Counted from the stretch's first letter, positions 1-6,200 are shown. The stretch is 8,774 bases of DNA from Deltaproteobacteria bacterium (GCA_016934695.1 JAFGSH010000181.1:1-8774); one strand, 5' to 3'. Notes: generated from the letters alone by a model not told the origin. A program made the numbers and translations.

Positions 1-74
1 TGTCGATCAAGCGGGCCGGGGCGGATATCATCATCACCTACTTCGCGCAGGAGGCGGCTGAGCTGCTGCGCTGA
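1..74 (+). CDS. hemB: Delta-aminolevulinic acid dehydratase (porphobilinogen synthase), C-terminal end only
   Basis: The first 74 bases hold the last 23 codons of an open frame that enters from the left and ends with TGA at 72-74. The peptide begins SIKRAGADIIITYFAQEAAE, which matches the very conserved C-terminus of HemB (family pattern S-I-K-R-A-G-A-D-x-I-x-T-Y-F-A). HemB condenses two 5-aminolevulinate molecules into porphobilinogen, an early cytoplasmic step of tetrapyrrole synthesis. The catalytic lysines and metal ligands lie outside the window. The next gene starts 22 nt downstream on the same strand and encodes a late heme-pathway enzyme, so a shared transcript is likely. Confidence 0.85.
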   Translation, partial: SIKRAGADIIITYFAQEAAELLR

Positions 75-96
75 ACGGCTTCGACGGGATAGACAC

Positions 97-1167
97 ATGG
101 CGTCTCAACAATCGCTCATCCTCCCCTCCACCCTCCGCATGATCGCCTGGGAAGTGACCCGGGGATGCAACCTTGCGTGTGTCCACTGCCGCGCGTCGTC
201 GAAATGCGGCCCCTATGAAGGCGAACTCGACACGGCGCGCTGTCTGAAGCTCATCGATGAGATTGCCGCCTTCAGCTCCCCCGTGATTATCCTGACCGGG
301 GGGGAACCGTACTTCCGCGAAGACATCTTTGAGATCGCCTCCTACGGGACCGAGAAGGGTCTCCGCATGGTCCTCGCGACGAACGGCACCCTCGTCACCG
401 ACGAGATCGCCCGCAGGACGATCGACGCCGGGGTGCAGCGGGTCAGCATCAGTCTCGACGGCCCCGACGCCGCCAGCCACGATGCCTTCCGCGGGGTTCC
501 CGGCGCCTTCGAGGGGGCGATGGCGGGGATCGAATCCTTCAAGCGGGCGGGGATGGAATTCCAGATCAACACCACCATCACCCGTCTCAACCTGGACCGG
601 ATGGAGGAGATCTACAATCTCGCGATCAGGGTGGAGGCGGCCGCCCACCACATCTTTCTCCTGGTCCCCACGGGGCGCGGCCGGGAGATGGCCGACCAGG
701 AGATCTCGGCGGAGGATTACGAACAGGCGCTCGGCTGGTTCTACGAGCAGGGATTCACCTCCCCTATCCAGCTCAAGGCCACCTGCGCCCCCCAGTACTA
801 CCGGATCTTCCACCAGCGGAAGAAGGGGGAAAAGCGCGAGCGGCAGAGCGGCGCGAGCCCCTTCCACTCGATGACCCGCGGGTGCATGGGGGGGAGCTCG
901 TTCTGCTTCATTTCCCATACCGGACAGGTGCAGCCCTGCGGGTTCCTCGAGATCGACTGCGGTCAGATCAAGGAAACCGGTTTTCAGGAGATCTGGAACA
1001 ATTCGAAGATATTCAACGACCTGAGGGATCTGGGAAAATACAAGGGAAAATGCGGCCGCTGCGAATTCCTGAAGGTGTGCGGGGGCTGCCGCGCCCGCGC
1101 CTACGAGATCAACGGGGACTACCTGGCCGAAGAACCGCTGTGTGTCTACGAGCCGGGCACGCTCTGA
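97..1167 (+). CDS. ahbD: AhbD-like radical SAM heme synthase (SPASM/twitch domain)
   Basis: A 356-residue radical SAM protein. The CxxxCxxC motif that binds the SAM-cleaving [4Fe-4S] cluster is C24, C28, C31 (GCNLACVHC), followed by the GGEP motif at 68-71. The C-terminal third is Cys-rich: C263, C270, C281, C288, then C319-x2-C322-x5-C328-x2-C331 and C349, as in SPASM/twitch domains that bind an auxiliary cluster. The stretches FCFISHTGQVQPCGF and CGGCRARAYE are typical of the NirJ/AhbC/AhbD family. AhbD oxidatively decarboxylates the two propionates of Fe-coproporphyrin III to vinyls, giving heme b in the alternative pathway from siroheme. Placement 22 nt after hemB fits the Desulfovibrio-type cluster. 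The ATG at 97 has only a weak GGGA upstream; a later ATG (residue 15) would leave the iron-sulfur motif intact. AhbC, which makes Fe-coproporphyrin III, is the main alternative; the family is surer than the exact step. Confidence 0.75.
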   Translation: MASQQSLILPSTLRMIAWEVTRGCNLACVHCRASSKCGPYEGELDTARCLKLIDEIAAFSSPVIILTGGEPYFREDIFEIASYGTEKGLRMVLATNGTLVTDEIARRTIDAGVQRVSISLDGPDAASHDAFRGVPGAFEGAMAGIESFKRAGMEFQINTTITRLNLDRMEEIYNLAIRVEAAAHHIFLLVPTGRGREMADQEISAEDYEQALGWFYEQGFTSPIQLKATCAPQYYRIFHQRKKGEKRERQSGASPFHSMTRGCMGGSSFCFISHTGQVQPCGFLEIDCGQIKETGFQEIWNNSKIFNDLRDLGKYKGKCGRCEFLKVCGGCRARAYEINGDYLAEEPLCVYEPGTL

Positions 1168-1200
1168 CATTGCAACGGCAAAGGACTTTCGACCATTCTG

Positions 1201-1465
1201 ATGAATACTGAGATCCACGACACGTTCGACATAACGATCATCGGGGCCGGAGTGGTGGGGCTCGCCATTGCGGAGGAGCTCTCCGGACAGTACGGCGATG
1301 TCCTGCTCCTGGAGAAAAATCCGAACTATGGAATGGAGACAAGCAGCCGGCACAGCGGGCTGCCCCGGCCTGGTCAACCTGATCGGGATCGAATCCCCCG
1401 GCCTGACGTCGTGCGTACCGATCGCGCGATACGTGTCGCGACTTGTCGGGGCATGTCTGAGCTGA
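1201..1465 (+). pseudogene. Remnant of LhgO-type FAD-dependent oxidoreductase with large internal deletion and frame change
   Basis: From the ATG at 1201 the frame encodes a classic FAD-binding N-terminus: the dinucleotide motif IIGAGVVGLAIAEEL, then the strand and acidic residue LLLEK and the family signature METSSRHS. At about 1351-1362 the similarity jumps: in the frame two bases out of phase (from 1352) the DNA reads GCPGLVNLIGIESPGLTS followed by CVPIARYVSRL and stops with TGA at 1463-1465. That second piece is the C-terminus of the same family (L-2-hydroxyglutarate oxidase/dehydrogenase-like, normally about 370-420 residues). The middle, roughly 300 residues with the substrate site, is gone and the two ends are out of frame, so no working enzyme can be made. 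The start is 33 nt after ahbD, so it may once have been co-transcribed. An assembly error is possible; decay is more likely. Confidence 0.8.
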
Positions 1466-1505
1466 GAATCTGTTATTAAATCGATTGCAAGCGCAGGAAG
1501 TATTT

Positions 1506-1561
1506 CCTGAACGCCGAGTTCACCGCGTGACGAAGCCATCCGGTGAAACGGCATGTTGGGT
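1506..1561 (-). other. attC-like integron recombination site (cassette end)
   Basis: Read on the minus strand just after the protease stop codon, this 56-bp imperfect palindrome has the layout of an attC site. R'' is ACCCAAC (1561-1555), matching RYYYAAC. L'' is GCCGTTTCACCG (1552-1541). A 15-nt variable loop lies at 1540-1526. L' is CGGTGAACTCGGC (1525-1513). R' is GTTCAGG (1512-1506), keeping the GTT cleavage triplet. L'' and L' pair as 7 bp plus 4 bp with a mismatch and one unpaired base between, as expected for the unpaired spacer and extrahelical base that an integron integrase reads on the folded strand. R' lacks the usual RRRY, which is expected if the last six bases come from the flanking target and not from the cassette. 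The match is by eye. Confidence 0.75.
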
Positions 1562-2436
1562 ACGGATGGCTTACGTGTCAGCCACCAAACAAATCGTGGC
1601 AGTTTTCTCTTGATTGTAAATGTTCATCGATAATCTCGGCTAAGTCGGGAAAATCGTTAGCAACAAGTTTGAGCCAGTGCTGTATTTGTGTGCAACGAAC
1701 ACAATTTGAGGTTTCCAGCCAGCTTTTTTCAATACCAATGAGTGTCGTATCATCCGGATTCCATAACTCCGTTCGACCAGCAAGAGGTAGTGCCCATAAA
1801 CCTCCGCCGCTTATGCCGCGGGGATTTGGCATCTTCCATCCATTTGGTCTTTCAACGAGAACTGAAGTTGGCTCATAATCGACGATGATATCCATGGAGT
1901 CATCCCGTTGCTGGTTGGGCTTTCTGATTTCCGTAAGATAGCCAATCGCTGATAGAATAAACTTGTTCTTCGTCGCTAATTCAATTGGAACCATCTCTGC
2001 AGGAAATCCTGTCAGAAAAACGCGTGTTGGCCAAGTGACAATAAATGGACGGATCCTATTGAGAGGAAGGAACTCCCTTTCCTCTATTGAAATCGCGATT
2101 TCGGAGGGTATCTCGATGTACCCGACATCCGCTTCCCCGGGGTCACTCGAATTCGCCAAAGGGTTACGTCTAATAAACGGCGGCTGATCATAAATCATCT
2201 TCTTGCTTGGTACATAATAGAGACAATCGTCAGGAACCCCGACAAGGTTGTGTCCTGCAGTGGCGATAAGGAATCTCGATCCGATCTTTATCAGTGTGCC
2301 AGAGCCAACAGAGCTCTTGTCCCGTCCGTAGTATTGCATGATAGGGATTGAATACTTGAACGTGTGCGGAGCTAAAGCATTCACTTCATTATCGGTAAGG
2401 TTCTTGAAGTTCATTTGAACTTCTCCTCAAATCCAA
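1512..2436 (-). mobile_element. Single integron gene cassette carrying a serine protease gene
   Basis: The boundaries are set by the G^TT cleavage points: between 2437 and 2436 in GTTGGAT upstream of the gene, and between 1512 and 1511 in the attC-like site downstream. The 925-bp unit has the compact build of a cassette: one reading frame, a start codon 16 nt after the recombination triplet, and an attC beginning 16 nt after the stop codon. If it is closed into a circle, the restored R' would be GTTGGAT, complementary at 6 of 7 positions to R'' ACCCAAC; this is the relation seen in true cassettes and is independent support. Its base composition is AT-richer than the heme genes to the left and fusA to the right. 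No integrase gene and no second attC are seen in the window, so this is a lone cassette. Confidence 0.7.
1578..2414 (-). CDS. Trypsin-like (chymotrypsin-fold) serine protease, cassette-borne
   Basis: A 278-residue protein with a readable catalytic triad: H55 in LIATAGHN, D96 in GEADVGYIEI, and S202 in PRGISGGGLW. Order and spacing are those of the S1 family fold. The N-terminal half carries GSGTLIKIGSRFLIATAGH, the usual strand pair leading to the histidine. No signal peptide, transmembrane segment or PDZ domain is visible, so it is probably cytoplasmic and not a DegP-type periplasmic protease. GISGGG replaces the common GNSGGP, so the oxyanion-hole neighbourhood is slightly unusual. The ATG has a good GAGGAG ribosome site 8 nt upstream. 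The gene lies alone between recombination boundaries and has an AT-rich composition unlike its neighbours, all consistent with transfer. Substrate and role are unknown; stand-alone proteases of this kind occur in mobile and defence contexts, but nothing here shows which applies. Confidence 0.8.
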   Translation of the reverse strand: MNFKNLTDNEVNALAPHTFKYSIPIMQYYGRDKSSVGSGTLIKIGSRFLIATAGHNLVGVPDDCLYYVPSKKMIYDQPPFIRRNPLANSSDPGEADVGYIEIPSEIAISIEEREFLPLNRIRPFIVTWPTRVFLTGFPAEMVPIELATKNKFILSAIGYLTEIRKPNQQRDDSMDIIVDYEPTSVLVERPNGWKMPNPRGISGGGLWALPLAGRTELWNPDDTTLIGIEKSWLETSNCVRCTQIQHWLKLVANDFPDLAEIIDEHLQSRENCHDLFGG

Positions 2437-2437
2437 C
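2431..2437 (-). other. GTTRRRY core site at the 5' boundary of the cassette
   Basis: On the minus strand this reads GTTGGAT, an exact GTTRRRY match. It sits 16 nt before the protease start codon, which is where the recombination point preceding a cassette gene belongs. The sequence further upstream shows no second attC-like palindrome, so the pre-existing partner was either a degenerate attI or a secondary genomic site. Confidence 0.6.
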
Positions 2438-2441
2438 AATG

Positions 2442-2469
2442 TTTATATGGTTTCTGTATAAAAACCAAA
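2442..2469 (-). promoter_or_regulatory. Possible promoter for the cassette gene, overlapping a short inverted repeat
   Basis: On the minus strand, TTTGGT (2469-2464) and TATAAA (2447-2442) are 16 nt apart and lie just outside the cassette boundary, so they would read into the protease gene. The same bases hold a 6-bp inverted repeat, TGGTTT at 2448-2453 and AAACCA at 2462-2467, around an 8-nt spacer, which could be an operator. Cassette genes usually lack their own promoter, so a host promoter here would explain expression. The -35 is poor and the call is tentative. Confidence 0.35.
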
Positions 2470-2506
2470 CACAGCGATTTTACCGTAGTACTCCTCGCAA
2501 AAAACA

Positions 2507-2541
2507 AAAGCCCCATCTCTCATGTTGAGAAACAGGGCTTT
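2507..2541 (-). terminator. Rho-independent terminator for leftward transcription
   Basis: AAAGCCC at 2507-2513 pairs perfectly with GGGCTTT at 2535-2541. Inside it TCTCA (2518-2522) pairs with TGAGA (2526-2530) around a 3-nt loop, separated by a 4x4 internal loop. Leftward on the minus strand the hairpin is followed by TTTTGTTTTTTG, a good U-tract. It therefore ends transcripts arriving from the fusA-ATPase operon before they reach the protease cassette, leaving the cassette dependent on its own promoter. Confidence 0.7.
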
Positions 2542-2760
2542 CGATGATCAGGCCATAATCCCCCCCAAGTTTACAGTTGTTCAAACATCTGCATATTGTG
2601 CTTGGATCACTGGAGTACGCTAACTTGTTAACTCCATTATGCTATCGTGTCAAGGGATATTACGGTGATGCGTTCGGGGGATAATCGTTGTTTTCATTTT
2701 GAAATGTTTTGGGGGTTTCCCCTAGTGTTATAAATAGCTCGTGCAGTGTCAATCTGGAAA

Positions 2761-2851
2761 TGTCATTTCGAATCCCGATTTATCGGGATGAGAAATCTTC
2801 GTAATGAAATACTTCAAAAACACAAGATTTCTCCCTGCGGTCGAAATGACA
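2761..2851. repeat. 91-bp MITE-like inverted-repeat element
   Basis: The ends are a perfect 11-bp inverted repeat, TGTCATTTCGA (2761-2771) and TCGAAATGACA (2841-2851). Inside lies a second perfect 10-bp pair, GAGAAATCTT (2790-2799) and AAGATTTCTC (2824-2833), around a 24-nt centre. The left arm also holds its own hairpin, ATCCCGA-ttta-TCGGGAT (2772-2789), while the right arm has only seven bases at the matching place. The pattern 'TGTCATTTCGA...GAGAAATCTT' resembles a dispersed non-coding palindrome I recall from many environmental and deltaproteobacterial genomes. No protein is encoded and I see no clear target-site duplication. It lies between the ATPase stop codon and the terminator, so it would be transcribed in the 3' end of that mRNA and fold into a long hairpin. 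Confidence 0.75.
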
Positions 2852-2893
2852 GATTGTGCGAATATGATTGATTACAGTTGCTGTTTATATCAG

Positions 2894-3586
2894 CTACTTT
2901 ATCAGCATGCTGGACGCGTCCAGGGCCAGTTTCGACAGGCCGGAGACCACCTTCTCCGGTCCCTTCAGCGGCTGTATCCGGACGTCCGTTCCCTCCGGCT
3001 GGAGCTTGAGGGCGACGTCGAACAGATCCTGAATGCTCTGGAGCGAAGGCGGGAATTCACCCGCGGGCGTCTCTTCGTGGCGGTGGGTATGCACGCTGAA
3101 CCACACCTGCAGTGACGTCTCCGCGGCAAGGGTCTTCATCTCCGCAAGGCATTCCCGTATCGATTCGTCGAACTTGAGACCGTCGACAATGACCATGTCG
3201 GGGTGAAAGATGCCCTGCGCGTCGAGGTCCGCGAGCCGCTCCCGCAATTTCGGTATATTGAATCCCGCGATCCTGAAGGTCATGATAAACCGGTGCGGGA
3301 GCAGGGATTCCAGCAGGAGGCCGCCCTGTTCCACGTCATCCCGCTGGGTCAGGTGATGGAACAGTTCCTCGTACCACAGCGTCACCTTATCGACCGGATC
3401 GTTCATGCTGATATGCAGGACATTTTTGTCCCTCAGCATGGCGTTCAGCGCAAGTTGTACCAGAAGGGCGGTCTTGCCGACGCCGGCCCGTGAAAGAACC
3501 GCCCCGAACTGCCCCCCTGAGATGATATCCGTCTCATCCCCCTTGAGTCCAAAGGGATGCCTGGTGATCAGATCCTTTTTTACCAT
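2894..3586 (-). CDS. RecA/KaiC-like P-loop ATPase of unknown function
   Basis: A 230-residue protein with one nucleotide-binding core. A Walker A loop lies at about 32-40 (SRAGVGKTA, with K38 and T39). A Walker B strand ends at D135 (DMVIVDG), and a later hydrophobic strand plus polar end, QVWFSVHTH (160-168), looks like the sensor strand of RecA-type folds. The segment before the P-loop (GDETDIISGGQFGAVLSRAG) resembles the lead-in of KaiC/RadA-type ATPases. I see no DNA-binding, membrane or secretion motif. A GAGGAG ribosome site sits 7 nt before the ATG. It follows fusA by 34 nt on the same strand and is probably co-transcribed, suggesting a link to translation or growth, but that is inference from position only. 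I do not recognise a named family; conserved 'cytoplasmic protein' describes it fairly. Confidence 0.7.
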   Translation of the reverse strand: MVKKDLITRHPFGLKGDETDIISGGQFGAVLSRAGVGKTALLVQLALNAMLRDKNVLHISMNDPVDKVTLWYEELFHHLTQRDDVEQGGLLLESLLPHRFIMTFRIAGFNIPKLRERLADLDAQGIFHPDMVIVDGLKFDESIRECLAEMKTLAAETSLQVWFSVHTHRHEETPAGEFPPSLQSIQDLFDVALKLQPEGTDVRIQPLKGPEKVVSGLSKLALDASSMLIK

Positions 3587-3620
3587 GTGTGTGCTCCTCT
3601 ATGTTCCGTTCCGGCCCCTG

Positions 3621-5714
3621 CTATTTACCCTTCCTTGCCTGCGCCGCCTTTTCGGCCAGCTCTTCCGCGATTGACTGGGGGACTAGTTTGTAGAGTGCGA
3701 ACTCCATGGTGAACTGGGCCTGCCCCTGTGTCGCCGATCTCAGGACGGTGGAAAATCCGAACATCTCCGCGAGCGGCACCTGCGACTCGATCACGCACAT
3801 GGGCCCGTCGTCCTGCGAACCGACGATCATCCCGCGTCGCTGGTTTAAGAGGCCCATGCAGGGGCCCTGGAATTCGGTCGGCGTCTCGACGACGACCTTC
3901 ATCACCGGCTCGTGGATGACGACCCCCGCCCTGGCGTAGGCCTCCAGAAAACCTCCCCGCGCCGCCGCCTGGAAAGCCATCTCCGAAGAGTCCACGCTGT
4001 GCGCCGCCCCGTCGTTTATAACCACCCGCACGCCGGTCACCGGGAACTCCAGCTTGGGGCCCTTTGACATGCATGCCCGAAATCCCTTCTCGCACGCGGG
4101 AATAAAATTTGTGGGAATGGCCCCCCCCGTGATCTTGTTGACGAATTCGAACTCTCCTTCCGGGAAGGGCTCGATGTATCCCGCAATCCGGCCGTACTGC
4201 CCCGATCCTCCGGTCTGCTTCTTGTGCGTGTAGTTGAATTCCGCCTTCCGGGTAATGGTCTCGCGATAGGCGACGCGCGGGTTGCCGGTCTCGACCTCTG
4301 CCCCATACTCCCGCCGCATCCGCTCGACATAGATCTCCAGGTGCAGCTCTCCCATCCCTTCGATGATCGTTTCCTTCGTCTCCTCGTCGACATGGGTCTT
4401 GAAGGTGGGGTCTTCCTTGGTGAAACGGTTCAGGGCCTTGGACATGCTTATCTGCGCCTTGTTGTCCTTCGGGGTGATGGACAGCGAAATCACCGGCGCG
4501 GCGACGAACATGGAGCTCATGGCAAGGGTGACTCCCGGTGACGTAAAGGTATCGCCCGATGCACATTCAATACCGAAGAGCGCCCCGATGTATCCGGCCG
4601 GGATTGTGTCGAGGTCCTCCATCTGGTCGGCATGCATGCGTATAACACGCCCGACCTTGACCTTCTTCTCGGTCCGGGCGTTGACGATGGTATCTCCCTT
4701 TGCGATGGAGCCCTGGTATACCCGGATGTAGGTCAACTGGCCGTAAGGGCCGTCTTCCAGTTTGAAGGCGAGAGCAACCGTGGGGTCGTCGGGGCTGGAC
4801 GAGAGGATGACGGGCTCTTCACCCCTGCTCAGGTCGAGGGCCTCGTTTTTCATGTCAGCGGGGCAGGGAAGCAGTGCTGTCACGGCGTCGAGCATGGGTT
4901 GAACGCCCTTGTTCTTGTAAGCCGATCCCATGCAAACCAGCGTTATCTCACGCGTGAGGGTCCCCCTGCGCAGGGCGCTGAGAAGAAGATCCTGAGGAAT
5001 CTCCCGTTCTTCGAGAACGGCTTCGGTCAGTTCATCCGAAAACAGGGAGGCCGCGTCGACCAGCGCCTCCCTCTTTGCCGTGGCTTCGGCGAGAAGGGAG
5101 TCCGGGATTTCCTCAACCCGGACGATCTCCCCGTTCTCCCCGTCGAAATAAATCGCCTTCATCGAAATCAGGTCGGCGACCCCCTGGAAGCTGTTTTCGA
5201 GTCCGATGGGGATCTGCATGGCGACGGCGTTGTGCCCCAGTTTCGATCTGAGCTGGCCGATAACGCGATCGGGGTTCGCACCGCTCCGGTCGCACTTGTT
5301 CACGAAGGCGATGCAGGGGACCTTGTACCGCTTCATCTGCTGATCGACGGTAATCGACTGAGACTGGACGCCTCCCACCGCACAGAGGACGAGGACTGCC
5401 CCGTCGAGCACCCGGAGGGATCGTTCAACCTCCACGGTGAAATCGACGTGGCCGGGGGTGTCGATGATGTTGATCTCATGTCCCTTCCACTGGCAGAACG
5501 TTGCCGCCGAAGCGATGGTGATCCCGCGCTCCCTCTCGAGGTCCATGGAATCCATGGTGGCCCCTACACCGTCCTTCCCCTTCACGTCATGGATCGCGTG
5601 GATGCGCTGAGTATAAAAGAGGATCCGCTCCGTCAGGGTCGTTTTCCCCGAGTCGATATGCGCACTGATCCCGATGTTCCGTACCTTCCTGTCGTCCATT
5701 CCTGCTGTTCCCAT
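3621..5714 (-). CDS. fusA: Elongation factor G, spdEFG1 (mitochondrial EFG1-like) subfamily
   Basis: A 697-residue translational GTPase that drives ribosomal translocation. GTPase motifs counted from this start: G1 AHIDSGKT (18-25), switch region RGITI (63-67), G3 DTPGH (85-89), G4 NKCD (139-142; the Cys is unusual where Met or Leu is common). Domains II to V follow at normal length. Key stretches ([47 protein letters not shown]) match mitochondrial EFG1 and the bacterial spdEFG1 group better than canonical EFG I. The frame stays open up to 5915, but the promoter at 5811-5839 puts the transcript start near 5804, which rules out the longest start. I chose ATG 5714; ATG 5699 ([10 protein letters not shown]) is nearly as good, and a TTG at 5741 has a GAGGGGG ahead of it. 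It heads an operon with the ATPase gene. Confidence 0.93.
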   Translation of the reverse strand: MGTAGMDDRKVRNIGISAHIDSGKTTLTERILFYTQRIHAIHDVKGKDGVGATMDSMDLERERGITIASAATFCQWKGHEINIIDTPGHVDFTVEVERSLRVLDGAVLVLCAVGGVQSQSITVDQQMKRYKVPCIAFVNKCDRSGANPDRVIGQLRSKLGHNAVAMQIPIGLENSFQGVADLISMKAIYFDGENGEIVRVEEIPDSLLAEATAKREALVDAASLFSDELTEAVLEEREIPQDLLLSALRRGTLTREITLVCMGSAYKNKGVQPMLDAVTALLPCPADMKNEALDLSRGEEPVILSSSPDDPTVALAFKLEDGPYGQLTYIRVYQGSIAKGDTIVNARTEKKVKVGRVIRMHADQMEDLDTIPAGYIGALFGIECASGDTFTSPGVTLAMSSMFVAAPVISLSITPKDNKAQISMSKALNRFTKEDPTFKTHVDEETKETIIEGMGELHLEIYVERMRREYGAEVETGNPRVAYRETITRKAEFNYTHKKQTGGSGQYGRIAGYIEPFPEGEFEFVNKITGGAIPTNFIPACEKGFRACMSKGPKLEFPVTGVRVVINDGAAHSVDSSEMAFQAAARGGFLEAYARAGVVIHEPVMKVVVETPTEFQGPCMGLLNQRRGMIVGSQDDGPMCVIESQVPLAEMFGFSTVLRSATQGQAQFTMEFALYKLVPQSIAEELAEKAAQARKGK

Positions 5715-5749
5715 GAGTAATGAAAGATATGATCGCTTCAAGCAAATAA

Positions 5750-5777
5750 CCCCCTCGCGGCCCTTCGCCACAGGGGG
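5750..5777 (-). promoter_or_regulatory. Strong hairpin in the fusA leader
   Basis: On the minus strand CCCCCTGTGGC folds onto GCCGC-g-AGGGGG with a 5-nt loop: eleven pairs, mostly GC, and a single bulged G. It lies between the predicted transcript start (~5804) and the fusA start codon, and is followed by TTATTTGCTTG, a broken U-rich run. It could modulate translation, protect the 5' end or act as a weak attenuator. If the TTG at 5741 were used, the hairpin would hide its ribosome site. Confidence 0.5.
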
Positions 5778-5810
5778 CATGGTGATTTTTTTCGATGCGA
5801 AAGATCGCGG

Positions 5811-5839
5811 CTTATAGTACATTTGCCGGTACCTGTCAA
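5811..5839 (-). promoter_or_regulatory. Sigma-70-type promoter for fusA and the ATPase gene
   Basis: Minus strand: consensus TTGACA (5839-5834), a 17-nt spacer, then TATAAG (5816-5811). Predicted start of transcription is near 5804, giving a leader of about 90 nt before ATG 5714. Spacing is ideal and the orientation suits the operon. It is divergent from, and only 40 bp away from, the zapB/zapA promoter. Confidence 0.75.
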
Positions 5840-5878
5840 GGATTATTTTGGCGGATTTCTCCTGTAACAAATAGCGTC

Positions 5879-5907
5879 TTGACTTTTGACGGGTGAGTTG
5901 GCATAAT
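5879..5907 (+). promoter_or_regulatory. Sigma-70-type promoter for the zapB-like/zapA genes
   Basis: Plus strand: TTGACT (5879-5884), a 17-nt spacer, then CATAAT (5902-5907), one mismatch in each hexamer. The predicted start is around 5914, some 37 nt before the GTG start of the ZapB-like gene. A second TTGAC in the spacer region (TTTTGACGGG) is out of phase with the -10 and probably irrelevant. Confidence 0.72.
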
Positions 5908-5950
5908 TGAGCCACCGTTAGAGCTTACTGGGGAAAAGTCGAGGCTGGGC

Positions 5951-6178
5951 GTGGAGTTAGAGAGGTTTGGCGAACTTGAACGAAGGATACGGGAACTGGT
6001 AGAAGGACATTCCGCGTTGAGGCATCGGAATCAGGAGCTGGAGCGGTTGTTGGAAGAGAGAAGCGCCCGGCTGGAGGAGGCGGAAGGCAAGGCACAGGCC
6101 TTGATTGAACAGAAAGATGCCGTGCGTGCCAAGGTAGATACCCTCCTTGATATGCTGCGCGATGTAGAGATGTCGTAG
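5951..6178 (+). CDS. ZapB-like coiled-coil cell-division protein
   Basis: A 75-residue, highly charged protein predicted to be almost entirely one coiled coil: leucines, isoleucines and alanines recur with heptad-like spacing from LERFGELERRIREL to DTLLDMLRDV, rich in Glu, Arg and Lys. Size and make-up fit the ZapB-like proteins that accompany ZapA, which bundle and position FtsZ filaments at midcell; small coiled coils are too alike for a firm family call. The start is GTG with a GAGG 6 nt upstream. It lies 22 nt before zapA on the same strand and about 40 nt after a good promoter, so it is the first gene of the transcript. Confidence 0.7.
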   Translation: MELERFGELERRIRELVEGHSALRHRNQELERLLEERSARLEEAEGKAQALIEQKDAVRAKVDTLLDMLRDVEMS

Positions 6179-6200
6179 GAGAGCCACAGGGGAATCGCGT

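Larger units (their letters stand above)
2438..2893. other. Gene-free AT-rich spacer between the cassette and the fusA-linked ATPase gene
   Basis: I find no convincing coding frame in these 456 bases. Besides the entries given separately (possible promoter, terminator, MITE-like repeat), there is a short GGGG/CCCC palindrome at 2711-2722 and a weak leftward TTGACA (2752-2747) with TATAAC (2732-2727) only 14 nt away. The spacer separates two leftward transcription units. Confidence 0.6.

Noticed and set aside
34..1554. A 506-codon open frame on the minus strand over the ahbD-like gene
   Set aside because: Its peptide is low-complexity Gly/Ala/Asp/Arg-rich and follows the codon pattern of the plus-strand radical SAM gene; it has no family resemblance.
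1531..1574. Group II intron domain V
   Set aside because: A GAAGCC...GGCTT hairpin is suggestive, but the 20-nt loop lacks the GNRA-capped upper helix and two-base bulge; the attC reading explains more of the bases.
2727..2752. Leftward promoter TTGACA/TATAAC
   Set aside because: The spacer is only 14 nt, and a terminator lies between it and the protease gene.
2804..3115. Small plus-strand frame entering from the MITE-like repeat
   Set aside because: It starts within a non-coding palindrome and then runs antisense to the ATPase gene with no ribosome site or family match.
4632..5720. A 362-codon plus-strand frame inside fusA
   Set aside because: It is the antisense shadow of a strongly conserved EF-G gene in GC-rich DNA and has no recognisable motif.
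5715..5915. Longer fusA start giving a 764-residue protein
   Set aside because: The added residues do not resemble any EF-G, and the near-consensus fusA promoter lies within this stretch, so the longest start would be upstream of the transcript.
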